Shown piece after piece: positions 1 to 7,323 of a stretch of DNA of 35,163 nt. The notes beneath the pieces were generated by a model that searched no databases, was not told where the DNA came from, and worked only from the letters and a program-made list of their open reading frames with translations. Position numbers and translations under genes: made by a program. Numbering within the stretch: the stretch's first letter is position 1; each line of letters opens with the position of its first letter. Origin of the DNA: Acidovorax sp. (GTDB taxonomy: Bacteria > Pseudomonadota > Gammaproteobacteria > Burkholderiales > Burkholderiaceae_C); contig SDXZ01000012.1 of assembly GCA_004210805.1 (NCBI GenBank), positions 1 to 35,163 of the forward strand, given 5' to 3'.

Positions 1-80
1 GGCTCGGGGGGTATCGATGGGGCAGGGGACGGCATGGGATGGGCGGGTGTGGGTGGAGTCCTCAGCGGCTGCTGCACTGT

Positions 81-632
81 CTACTCAATATCGATGCAAT
101 GCAGCCCAAAGCTGCCCGCCTTGCGGTCCGCAAAATAAGCCTCCAGCGTCTCCTTCACCGTGCGGAAGGCGATCTCGTCCCAAGGCACCTCGTCCTCGGT
201 AAAGAGCCGGGCCTCGATGGTTTCGTGCCCGGGGTTGAACTGGTCGCTGAGCAGCGTGGCCCGGTAGAACAGGTGGACCTGGCCGACCCGCGCCACATTG
301 AGCAGCGAAAACAGCGGGCCCATCTCGATCTGCGCGCCGGCTTCCTCGTCGGTTTCGCGCGCGGCGCCCTGGGCCGTGGTTTCGTCCAGTTCCATAAAGC
401 CCGCGGGCAAGGTCCACTTGCCCCAGCGCGGCTCGATGTTGCGCTTGCACAGCAGCACGCGGCCGTCGGGCAACGCGGGCACAGTGCCGACGACGTTGAG
501 CGGGTTTTCGTAGTGCACCGTGTGGCACGCCGGGCACACCGCGCGCAGTTTGGTGTCGCCATCGTCCGGCAGGCGGTAGACCACGGCAGTGCCACAGGTG
601 CGGCAGTGTTTGATGGGGCTGCGGAAGGTCAT
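81..632 (-). CDS. Nudix hydrolase with N-terminal zinc ribbon
   Basis: The 183-residue protein opens with two CxxC pairs (Cys10/Cys13 and Cys33/Cys36), a zinc ribbon as found in NudC-like proteins. A complete Nudix box follows at about residues 78-100: Gly78, Glu84, then Arg92-Glu93, Glu96-Glu97 and Gly99. The family hydrolyses a nucleoside diphosphate linked to another group, using a divalent metal bound by the box glutamates. The substrate (NAD(H), ADP-ribose, FAD or other) cannot be told from the sequence. The gene is cytoplasmic, with no signal peptide or membrane segment. The ATG is the first in frame and directly precedes the zinc ribbon. A 43-bp repeat lies upstream of its start, between it and the FAH-family gene. 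Confidence 0.9.
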   Translation of the reverse strand: MTFRSPIKHCRTCGTAVVYRLPDDGDTKLRAVCPACHTVHYENPLNVVGTVPALPDGRVLLCKRNIEPRWGKWTLPAGFMELDETTAQGAARETDEEAGAQIEMGPLFSLLNVARVGQVHLFYRATLLSDQFNPGHETIEARLFTEDEVPWDEIAFRTVKETLEAYFADRKAGSFGLHCIDIE

Positions 633-663
633 GCGGGGTTGAATTTTTGGTAAAACAGGCTGC

Positions 664-706
664 CAGCGCTTGTTCTATAAGCGCTGGCAGCTATGAAAAG
701 CATAGT
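664..706 (+). repeat. 43-bp dispersed repeat, copy 1 (intergenic)
   Basis: This copy starts CAGCGCTTG and ends CATAGT. It contains the dyad AGCGCTT/AAGCGCT followed by an AGCTAT...ATAG dyad. It aligns without gaps to the other five copies at 3283, 13730, 21545, 27011 and 27821. It lies upstream of the Nudix gene start and downstream of the stop of the FAH-family gene. Confidence 0.85.
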
Positions 707-749
707 GTTGCGACGCCACTGCCACGGTAGGGCAGGCGCCCGCCGGGCC

Positions 750-1445
750 TTACACCACGTTCAGTCGCAGGGTGCCCAGGCCGTCCACGCCACCTTCCAG
801 CGCGTCGCCGCGCACCACCGCGCCCACGCCCTCGGGCGTGCCGGTGTAGATCAGGTCGCCGGGCTGCAGCTCCCAGGCGGCGGACAGGTGTTCGATGGTT
901 TCGGCAATGTTCCAGATCAGCTGGGCGACGGTGCTGCGCTGCTTGTCTGCGCCGTTCACTTGCAGCCAGATGCCGGCGCTGGCCACGTCGCCCGCTTGCG
1001 CGGCGGGGGTGATGGGGCCGATGGGCGCGCTGGCGTCAAAACCCTTGCCGATGCACCAGGGGCGGCCTTGTTTTTTCATGTCGTTTTGCAGATCGCGGCG
1101 CGTCATGTCGAGGCCCACGGCGTAGCCGTAGATGTGCGCCAGGGCATCCGCGGCGGCGATGTTCGTGCCACCTTTGCCGATGGCGACCACGAGCTCGATC
1201 TCGTGGTGCAAGTTGGCGGTGAGGGTGGGGTAGGGCAACTGGCCGGTTTCGCCGGCATTGACGACCACGATGGCGTCGGCTGGCTTCATGAAGAAGAAGG
1301 GCGGCTCGCGGCCGGTGAAGCCCATTTCCTTGGCGTGTTCTTCGTAGTTGCGGCCCACGCAGTAGATGCGGTGCACGGGAAAACGGTCGCCGCTGCCCAC
1401 CACGGGCACGCTGACCACCGGCGCGGGAGAAAACACGTAGCTCAT
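750..1445 (-). CDS. Fumarylacetoacetate hydrolase family protein (fumarylpyruvate hydrolase-like)
   Basis: The protein of 231 residues is a single FAH domain. Near residue 30 is the characteristic HRIYCVGRNYEEHAKEMG segment. An acidic HHEIELVVAIG segment and a GLDMTRRDLQ segment carry the expected metal ligands, and QPGDLIYTGTPEGVG lies near the C-terminus. Short FAH proteins of this size include fumarylpyruvate hydrolase (NagK type, gentisate pathway) and acylpyruvases such as YcgM. The divergent MarR regulator and the downstream zeta-class isomerase favour fumarylpyruvate hydrolysis to fumarate and pyruvate, but no gentisate dioxygenase is in the window. The start chosen gives MSYVFSPAP. 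Reading further upstream would run through the divergent regulator gene and is not credible. Confidence 0.88.
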   Translation of the reverse strand: MSYVFSPAPVVSVPVVGSGDRFPVHRIYCVGRNYEEHAKEMGFTGREPPFFFMKPADAIVVVNAGETGQLPYPTLTANLHHEIELVVAIGKGGTNIAAADALAHIYGYAVGLDMTRRDLQNDMKKQGRPWCIGKGFDASAPIGPITPAAQAGDVASAGIWLQVNGADKQRSTVAQLIWNIAETIEHLSAAWELQPGDLIYTGTPEGVGAVVRGDALEGGVDGLGTLRLNVV

Positions 1446-1517
1446 GTCTGCCTTTCGCTTGTCTCGGATGTCACGGAGAAGGGGGCCGATGGGATCTGCA
1501 GGCCGCGCTGCAGGCAC

Positions 1518-1533
1518 CCAGGCTGGAGCCTGG
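1518..1533. promoter_or_regulatory. Inverted repeat in FAH/marR divergent region
   Basis: Perfect 6-bp arms CCAGGC and GCCTGG are separated by four bases in the divergent promoter region. A pair of CTGCAG sites lies just to the left. MarR proteins usually bind such dyads between themselves and a divergent target, so this is a candidate operator. The arms are short and the region is GC-rich, so chance is possible. Confidence 0.3.
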
Positions 1534-1584
1534 CAGTGTGCCATGGCTGAGGGCGCCGCGCTCTCTGAGGCTACACTCGCGCCC

Positions 1585-2040
1585 ATGGCAAAGAGCTTCG
1601 ATTTCCACAACACGCCAGGCCACCTGGTGCGCCGCGCCCACCAGCGGACCGTCGCGCTTTTCATGGAAGAGACGGCCGGTTTTGACGTGACGCCCGTGCA
1701 GTTCGCCATCCTGCACGAGCTGCTGGCCCAGCCGGGCGAAGACCAGGTCACCCTGGCGTCCCGCGTGGCGTTCGACGCAGCCACGTCGGGCTCGGTGATC
1801 GGGCGGCTCGAAAAACGCGGCTGGATCCGCCGCGAACCCGACACCCGCGACCGCCGCCGCAAGCTGCTGTGGATCACGCCTGAAGGCGAGGTCGCCGCCT
1901 TGCAGATGCGCGATGCGGCGCAGCGCGTGCAGGAGCGCCTGATGGCCCCGCTCAACGCGCAGGAACGCAGCGACCTCATGGCCATCCTCACCAAGGTGGT
2001 CTACAACCACCAGGATCCCGCCGGCACCTCGGGCGCTTGA
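1585..2040 (+). CDS. MarR-family transcriptional regulator
   Basis: The 151-residue protein has the winged helix-turn-helix layout of MarR proteins. A helical N-terminal dimerisation segment is followed by FAILHELLAQPG, the recognition region TSGSVIGRLEKRGWIRRE, and the wing DTRDRRRKLLWITPEG. MarR proteins bind as dimers to palindromes and are often released by aromatic acids. The gene is divergent from the FAH-family hydrolase and precedes the zeta-class isomerase gene in the same direction, so it probably controls this small module. The start at MAKSFDF begins at the usual N-terminal helix. An in-frame ATG at 1543 would add 14 residues and cannot be excluded, since neither start has a strong Shine-Dalgarno sequence. 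Confidence 0.9.
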   Translation: MAKSFDFHNTPGHLVRRAHQRTVALFMEETAGFDVTPVQFAILHELLAQPGEDQVTLASRVAFDAATSGSVIGRLEKRGWIRREPDTRDRRRKLLWITPEGEVAALQMRDAAQRVQERLMAPLNAQERSDLMAILTKVVYNHQDPAGTSGA

Positions 2041-2127
2041 AACGGGCTTCCGGGACGCACCGTTCGCGTCTTCAGGCGCCTGCCCGGTGGGCACCAAGGC
2101 TTGCCGACTCACTCACGGATTTCTTGC

Positions 2128-2796
2128 ATGCAGCTCTATAACTACTTCCGATCGTCGGCCTCGTACCGCGTGCGCATCGCTCTGGCGATCAAGGGGCTTG
2201 GTTACGAGTATGTGCCTGTGCATCTGGTGAAGGGCGAGCACCAGCAGCCCGCTTACACCCGCCTCGCGGCCGACGCCCTGGTGCCCACGCTGGTGACCGA
2301 CGACGGTGTGGCTTTGGCTCAATCGATGGCGATCATCGAATACTTGGAAGAAACCCACCCCACGCCGGCGCTGCTGCCACCCGAGCCTTTGGCACGCGCC
2401 CGCGTCCGGGCCCTGGCGCAGATGGTGGCGTGCGAGATCCATCCCATCAACAACCTGCGCGTGCTCAAGTATTTGGTGCGTGAACTCAAGGTGGATGAAG
2501 ACGCCAAGAACGCCTGGTACCACCACTGGGCGCGCAGCGGGCTGGAGGCCTTCGAGCGGCAACTGGCGCTGCTCGCCCAGGAACGCGCGGGCCAGGGCTT
2601 GCCGCCGTCGGTGCTGTGCTGGGGCGACACGCCCACGCTGGCCGATTGCTGCCTGGTGCCGCAGATCTTCAACGCCCATCGGTTCAAGGTGAACCTGGAC
2701 GGCTTGCCGCTCACCCTGGCCGCGCACGACGCCTGCCTGGCGCTGCCGGCCTTCCAGCAAGCCCAGCCCTCGGCCTGCCCGGACCACGAAACTTGA
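2128..2796 (+). CDS. maiA: Maleylacetoacetate/maleylpyruvate isomerase (zeta-class glutathione transferase)
   Basis: The 222-residue protein is a zeta-class GST. An N-terminal thioredoxin fold has the glutathione-activating segment RSSASYRVRIAL at residues 8-19. Family members often read SSCxxR here, so the cysteine position is Ala in this protein. ALVPTLVTDDG and QSMAIIEYLEE form the glutathione site, and the helical domain contains the typical EIHPINNLRVL and DTPTLADCCLVPQ segments. The enzyme isomerises cis to trans dicarboxylates (maleylacetoacetate in tyrosine breakdown, or maleylpyruvate in the gentisate route) with glutathione. Its product would be the substrate of the FAH-family hydrolase nearby. 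The ATG gives the canonical MQLYNYFRS start. The stop codon overlaps the TTG start of the next gene. Confidence 0.93.
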   Translation: MQLYNYFRSSASYRVRIALAIKGLGYEYVPVHLVKGEHQQPAYTRLAADALVPTLVTDDGVALAQSMAIIEYLEETHPTPALLPPEPLARARVRALAQMVACEIHPINNLRVLKYLVRELKVDEDAKNAWYHHWARSGLEAFERQLALLAQERAGQGLPPSVLCWGDTPTLADCCLVPQIFNAHRFKVNLDGLPLTLAAHDACLALPAFQQAQPSACPDHET

Positions 2797-3671
2797 CGTC
2801 CACCGCACCTGTCAACCCTGACAACGTGCCAGCCGACTGGCTGGTGCCCGACTGGCCGTTGCCCGCGGGCGTGCATGCGCTGTGCAGCACGCGCGCTGGC
2901 GGCGTGAGCCTGCCGCCATACGACAGCCTGAACCTGGGCACCCACGTGGGCGACGACCCCGCGGCCGTGCGCACCAACCGCCTGCGCCTGCAGGACCGCG
3001 TGCAGGCAGTGTCTGCCGGAACACGCCCGGTGTTCCTCCACCAAGTGCACGGCGATGGCGTGGCGCATCTGGACATTGACACGCCCGACGGCACCGAGGC
3101 CGATGCCTGCGTGGCTTCGTCCGCCGACGTCGCCTGCGCGATCATGGTGGCCGACTGCCTGCCGGTGCTCTTGGCCCACCGCTCGGGCGCGGTGGTGGCA
3201 GCGGCGCATGCGGGCTGGCGCGGGCTGGCAGGAACGGACGGGCAGGGGGTTTTGGAGTCGGTTTTCAAGCGTTTTGAGGCCCTGGCGCTGGACAGTAAAG
3301 CGCATGCAGCTATCAAATCAATAGCACGGCCGCCAGAGCCCGTGGCGACGGACACGCTGGCCTGGTTGGGTCCGTGCATCGGCCCTGCGGCCTTCGAGGT
3401 CGGGCCCGAGGTGCGCGCGGCGTTCTGCGATGTCTCGCCTGCGGCGCAAGCCTGCTTTACGCCCACGGGGGCGCCGAGCAAATACCTCTGCGATCTGGCA
3501 GGCCTGGCGCGCCTGCGGCTGCAGGCGCTCGGCATCACTGCCATCTATGGCAACGACAGCACCGCGCCGTGGTGCACTTTGTCCAACGCGTCACGGTTCT
3601 TTTCGCACCGGCGCGACAGCGGTGTGCTCGGGGGCAGCGGGCGTTTCGCGGCCTGCATCTGGCGCGACTGA
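2793..3671 (+). CDS. yfiH: YfiH/laccase-domain protein (purine nucleoside phosphorylase / polyphenol oxidase family)
   Basis: The protein is about 292 residues, against roughly 243 in E. coli YfiH. The conserved metal site is visible: His in FLHQVHG, Cys in ADCLPVLL and His in AHAGWRGLAGT. TLAWLGPCIGPAAFEVG and the C-terminal NASRFFSHRRD follow. Members act on adenosine/inosine or phenolic substrates and have been linked to peptidoglycan editing. The likely start is TTG, sharing TTGA with the maiA stop, which implies translational coupling. The alternative is a GTG at 2826. Residues 164-178 are encoded by a copy of the 43-bp repeat, in a loop between the HAGWR motif and LAWLGP where this protein is some 20 residues longer than E. 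coli YfiH. The 3' end overlaps the opposing small membrane protein gene by 81 bp. Confidence 0.92.
   Translation: MTSTAPVNPDNVPADWLVPDWPLPAGVHALCSTRAGGVSLPPYDSLNLGTHVGDDPAAVRTNRLRLQDRVQAVSAGTRPVFLHQVHGDGVAHLDIDTPDGTEADACVASSADVACAIMVADCLPVLLAHRSGAVVAAAHAGWRGLAGTDGQGVLESVFKRFEALALDSKAHAAIKSIARPPEPVATDTLAWLGPCIGPAAFEVGPEVRAAFCDVSPAAQACFTPTGAPSKYLCDLAGLARLRLQALGITAIYGNDSTAPWCTLSNASRFFSHRRDSGVLGGSGRFAACIWRD
3283..3325 (+). repeat. 43-bp dispersed repeat, copy 2, in frame inside yfiH
   Basis: This stretch aligns without gaps over 43 positions to the intergenic copies at about three quarters identity, with GCGCT, AAGCGC and AGCTATCAAA conserved. It is translated as LALDSKAHAAIKSIA. The first dyad arm has drifted (GCGCTGG instead of GCGCTTG), as expected for an older or selected copy. 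Confidence 0.75.
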
Positions 3672-3965
3672 AGCGGGCGCTTTGTCAGCGTCTGCAGCGT
3701 CGCCCGCGGTGCTTTCATCTGGCGCTGGCCGCGCCGCCTTCGCGTGCTGCTCTGCGTCGTAGGCCGCTTGCTCAGCCACTTCGCGCGCCTTGATCGCCCG
3801 CTTGCGCGACGGCGTGCCCAGGATGTACACGAGGATTCCCATCGGCAGCGCCCCGTACAGCAGGAAGGTGATGACCGCGCCCAGCACGGTGCCGGTGGTG
3901 CTGGTGGCTTCGGCCACAGCCATCATGAGGGTGACGTAGGTCCAGGCGATGACGATCAGGTACAT
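3591..3965 (-). CDS. Small inner-membrane protein of unknown function
   Basis: The 124-residue protein has two predicted membrane helices, about residues 2-18 (LIVIAWTYVTLMMAVAE) and 28-49 (LGAVITFLLYGALPMGILVY). A basic stretch (SRKRAIKARE) follows, then a long Ala/Pro/Glu-rich hydrophilic tail with no visible domain. I do not recognise a characterised family. It is divergent from phaC, 128 bp apart, and convergent with yfiH, overlapping its last 81 bp, so the low-complexity tail is read opposite the end of yfiH. The membrane part looks like a real protein. The start chosen is the first ATG before the hydrophobic helix; a longer reading through the phaC leader is unlikely. No function is proposed. 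Confidence 0.7.
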   Translation of the reverse strand: MYLIVIAWTYVTLMMAVAEATSTTGTVLGAVITFLLYGALPMGILVYILGTPSRKRAIKAREVAEQAAYDAEQHAKAARPAPDESTAGDAADADKAPASVAPDAGRETPAAPEHTAVAPVRKEP

Positions 3966-4082
3966 TGGTTGCGGGGCTTGAACAAGTGGTCGGTGCCAGC
4001 ACGGGGCGAACCCGTTGCCTTGCACAGCGCGGTGGGCAACAATCTCAGCGAAAGCCCAGCCGCTGCGAACGACCACACCATC

Positions 4083-4090
4083 GAGGAAAG
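4083..4090 (+). promoter_or_regulatory. Ribosome binding site of phaC
   Basis: GAGGAAAG lies four bases before the ATG at 4094. It settles the start of phaC against a longer in-frame reading from 3965, which would cross the divergent promoter region. Confidence 0.6.
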
Positions 4091-4093
4091 AGC

Positions 4094-5794
4094 ATGAATT
4101 CTGAATCACCGTGGGCCGAGAGCGCCCAGCAGTTCCAGCAGATTTTCGGGCAAAGCTGGTCACAAGCGCTGCAGTCGTTCCAAAAGATGGATCTTGGCGC
4201 ACCCGCACCGTCCTCCCCAGCGCTTAAATTCTCGCCCACCAAGCTGCAGGCTTTGCAGCAGCAGTACCTCAAGGAGGCACAGGACCTCTGGGCCCAGGGC
4301 CTGCAGGGCGCACCCGAGGTCAAGGACAAACGCTTCTCGGGCGAAGGCTGGGCGGGCAACCCGGTGGCCGCATTTTCTGCCGCGGCGTATCTGCTCAACG
4401 CGCGCACCCTGATGGGCCTGGCGGACGCAGTGGAATCGGATGAAAAAACCAAGGCCCGCATCCGTTTTGGCGTAGAGCAATGGATGGCCGCCATGGCGCC
4501 CAGCAACTTCCTGGCTTTTAACGCCGAAGCGCAAAAGAAAGCCATCGAGACCAAGGGCGAGAGTATTGCCAAGGGTATGCAAAACCTGCTGCACGACATC
4601 ACGCAGGGCCATGTGTCGATGACCGACGAGAGCCTGTTTGAAGTGGGGCGCAACGTGGCCACGACCGAGGGCGCCGTGGTGTTCGAGAATGAGCTGTTCC
4701 AGTTGCTCGAATACAAGCCGCTCACCGCCAAGGTGTACGCGCGGCCCTTCCTGCTGGTGCCGCCGTGCATCAACAAGTTCTACATCCTCGATCTGCAGCC
4801 CGAGAACTCGCTGATTCGTTATGCCGTGGAGCAGGGCCACCGCACCTTTGTGGTGAGCTGGCGCAACCCCGACAACACCCTGGCCGACAAGACCTGGGAC
4901 GACTATGTCGAAGACGGGGCTATGGCCGCGATTGAGGTGGCGCAGAACATCACTGGTGCCGAGCAGATCAATGCCCTGGGCTTTTGCGTGGGTGGCACCA
5001 TCCTGAGCAACGCGCTGGCGGTGCTCGCCGCACGCGGCGAAGAGCCGGTGGCCAGCGCCACCTTCCTCACCACGCTGATCGATTTCAGCGACACCGGCAT
5101 CCTGGACGTGTTCATCGACGAGCCGTTCGTGAAGTACCGCGAGATGCAGCTGGGCAAGGGCGGGCTCATGAAAGGGCAGGACCTGGCCTCGACCTTCAGC
5201 TTCTTGCGTCCCAATGACCTGGTCTGGAACTACGTGGTGGGCAACTACCTCAAGGGCGAGACGCCACCGCCGTTCGACCTGCTGTACTGGAACAGCGACA
5301 GCACCAACCTGCCGGGGCCGTTCTATGCGTGGTACCTGCGAAATTTCTATCTGGAGAACAGCTTGGTCGAGCCCGGCAAGCTCACCGTGTGTGGTGAAAA
5401 GATGGACCTCGGGGCGCTCGACCTGCCGGTGTACATCTACGGTTCGCGTGAGGACCACATCGTGCCGATCAATGCCGCCTATGCCTCCACCCAGGTGCTG
5501 CCTGGCAAGAAGCGGTTTGTGATGGGCGCCTCGGGCCACATCGCGGGCGTCATCAACCCGCCGGCCAAAGGCAAACGCAGCCACTGGATCCGTGCCGACG
5601 GCAAACTGCCCGCCACGCTGGACCAATGGCTCGGCGGCGCCACCGAACACCCCGGCAGCTGGTGGACCGACTGGTCGGGTTGGCTCAAGGGCCACGCCGG
5701 CAAGCAGATTGCGGCACCCAAGGCCTATGGCAAAGGCAGCAAATTCAAGGCCCTCGAGCCGGCGCCGGGCAGCTATGTCAAACAAAAGGCTTGA
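4094..5794 (+). CDS. phaC: Class I poly(3-hydroxyalkanoate) synthase
   Basis: The 566-residue protein polymerises (R)-3-hydroxybutyryl-CoA into PHB on the granule surface. The lipase-like box GFCVGG is at residues 296-301 with catalytic Cys298. The expected Asp (SREDHIVP, Asp454) and His (SGHIAGVINPP, His482) complete the triad. The N-terminal part (FGQSWSQALQSFQKM) and the PSNFLAFNAEAQKKAIETKGES segment are typical of class I synthases, which work without a PhaE/PhaR partner. Length fits the class (about 560-590). A good Shine-Dalgarno (GAGGAAAG) supports the ATG. The gene is followed at 178 bp by phaA in the usual phaC-phaA order. Confidence 0.97.
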   Translation: MNSESPWAESAQQFQQIFGQSWSQALQSFQKMDLGAPAPSSPALKFSPTKLQALQQQYLKEAQDLWAQGLQGAPEVKDKRFSGEGWAGNPVAAFSAAAYLLNARTLMGLADAVESDEKTKARIRFGVEQWMAAMAPSNFLAFNAEAQKKAIETKGESIAKGMQNLLHDITQGHVSMTDESLFEVGRNVATTEGAVVFENELFQLLEYKPLTAKVYARPFLLVPPCINKFYILDLQPENSLIRYAVEQGHRTFVVSWRNPDNTLADKTWDDYVEDGAMAAIEVAQNITGAEQINALGFCVGGTILSNALAVLAARGEEPVASATFLTTLIDFSDTGILDVFIDEPFVKYREMQLGKGGLMKGQDLASTFSFLRPNDLVWNYVVGNYLKGETPPPFDLLYWNSDSTNLPGPFYAWYLRNFYLENSLVEPGKLTVCGEKMDLGALDLPVYIYGSREDHIVPINAAYASTQVLPGKKRFVMGASGHIAGVINPPAKGKRSHWIRADGKLPATLDQWLGGATEHPGSWWTDWSGWLKGHAGKQIAAPKAYGKGSKFKALEPAPGSYVKQKA

Positions 5795-5972
5795 GATGGG
5801 ACAGGCCCTGGCTCGGCGCCAGCGCTATCCGTCGCAAGGGAACTGCGCCTCGGCCGCCGGGCCGCACCTGTCTCGGGCCCGTTTCATGCCGCCGCCCACG
5901 GATACGCAAAAGCACTGACCTTCAGCGCTGTCAAAATCACCGAGCAATCACCTCCAACCACAAGGACATTCC

Positions 5973-7151
5973 ATGGAAGACATCGTCATCGTTTCGGCCG
6001 CCCGCACTGCTGTGGGCAAGTTTGGTGGCGCGCTGGCCAAGACACCCGCGACCGAACTGGGCGCCATCGTGATCCGTGAAGCTATTGCGCGCGCGGGTCT
6101 GTCGTCCGAGCAGATCGGCGAAGTCATCATGGGCCAGGTGCTGACCGCGGGCGTGGGCCAGAACCCCGCGCGCCAGGCGTCCATCAAGGCCGGCATCGCC
6201 AAGGAAACCCCGGCGCTCACCATCAATGCCGTGTGCGGCTCCGGCCTCAAGGCTGTGATGCTGGCCGCCCAGGCGGTGGCCTGGGGCGACAGCGAAATCG
6301 TGGTGGCCGGCGGGCAAGAAAGCATGAGCCTGTCTCCACACGTGCTCAACGGCTCGCGCGACGGCCAGCGCATGGGCGACTGGAAGATGGTCGACACCAT
6401 GATCGTGGACGGCCTGTGGGACGTGTACAACCAGTACCACATGGGCATCACGGCCGAGAACGTTGCCAAGCAGTACGGCATCACCCGCGACATGCAGGAT
6501 GCCCTGGCCCTTGCCAGCCAGCAAAAGGCCGCTGCCGCGCAGGACGCCGGCAAGTTCGCCGATGAAATCGTGGGCGTGAGCCTGGCGCAAAAGAAGGGCG
6601 ATCCCATCCTCTTCAACGCCGACGAATACCTCAACCGCAAGACCAACGCCGAGGCGCTGGCAGGCTTGCGCCCCGCCTTCGACAAAGCCGGCAGCGTGAC
6701 GGCCGGCAATGCCTCGGGCCTGAACGACGGCGCTGCGGCTGTGGTCGTGATGAGTGCCAAGAAGGCAGCGGCCCTGGGCCTCAAGCCACTGGCCCGCATC
6801 GCCGCCTTTGGCACCACCGGCCTCGACCCCGCCACCATGGGCATGGGCCCCGTATCCGCTACCCGCAAGGCGCTCGAGCGTGCAGGCTGGAACGCTGCCG
6901 ACGTGGACCTGTTCGAACTGAATGAAGCCTTTGCCGCGCAGGCTTGCGCCGTGAACAAGGAACTGGGGATCGATCCTTCCAAGGTCAATGTGAACGGCGG
7001 CGCCATTGCCATCGGCCACCCCATCGGCGCATCCGGCTGCCGCATCCTGGTGACGCTGCTGCACGAAATGCAGCGCCGCGACGCCAAGAAAGGCATCGCC
7101 GCACTGTGCATTGGCGGTGGCATGGGCGTTTCGCTCGCGCTGGAGCGCTGA
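5973..7151 (+). CDS. phaA: Acetyl-CoA C-acetyltransferase (beta-ketothiolase) of PHB synthesis
   Basis: The 392-residue biosynthetic thiolase condenses two acetyl-CoA to acetoacetyl-CoA, the first step of PHB synthesis. The nucleophilic cysteine lies in NAVCGSGLKAV (Cys88). The conserved His is in NGGAIAIGHPIGASG (His349) and the second catalytic cysteine in CIGGGMG (Cys379). VVAGGQESMS and the NEAFAAQ loop are also typical. The ATG has an AAGGA-like ribosome site about eight bases upstream (CACAAGGACATTCC). Length matches the family exactly. A strong hairpin with a T-rich tail follows, so most transcripts probably stop before the EAL gene. Confidence 0.96.
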   Translation: MEDIVIVSAARTAVGKFGGALAKTPATELGAIVIREAIARAGLSSEQIGEVIMGQVLTAGVGQNPARQASIKAGIAKETPALTINAVCGSGLKAVMLAAQAVAWGDSEIVVAGGQESMSLSPHVLNGSRDGQRMGDWKMVDTMIVDGLWDVYNQYHMGITAENVAKQYGITRDMQDALALASQQKAAAAQDAGKFADEIVGVSLAQKKGDPILFNADEYLNRKTNAEALAGLRPAFDKAGSVTAGNASGLNDGAAAVVVMSAKKAAALGLKPLARIAAFGTTGLDPATMGMGPVSATRKALERAGWNAADVDLFELNEAFAAQACAVNKELGIDPSKVNVNGGAIAIGHPIGASGCRILVTLLHEMQRRDAKKGIAALCIGGGMGVSLALER

Positions 7152-7210
7152 GAGCGCCGGGTACTTGCAACGGACGGGCCCTGGGACTTGTTCCGCGGTC
7201 CGTCAGTGCC

Positions 7211-7259
7211 AAGGCCCGTAGGCCTGCGGTCTTCGCGCAGTGTGTACGGGCCTTTTCTT
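7211..7259 (+). terminator. Rho-independent terminator after phaA
   Basis: Perfect 10-bp arms AAGGCCCGTA and TACGGGCCTT enclose a loop that contains a second small stem (CTGCG/CGCAG). A T-rich tail (TTTTCTTC) follows directly. It lies 60 bp after the phaA stop and before the EAL gene. Confidence 0.75.
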
Positions 7260-7323
7260 CTCCCATGCTTTTTTGCGACATGGATCGAGAGTCCCTGCAA
7301 ATCAGAGATACCGTGCTTTGACG

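Noticed and set aside
5768..5794. AGCTAT followed by AAACAAAA at the end of phaC as another repeat copy
   Set aside because: Only the AGCTAT hexamer matches. Upstream bases are the normal phaC C-terminus and show no repeat similarity.
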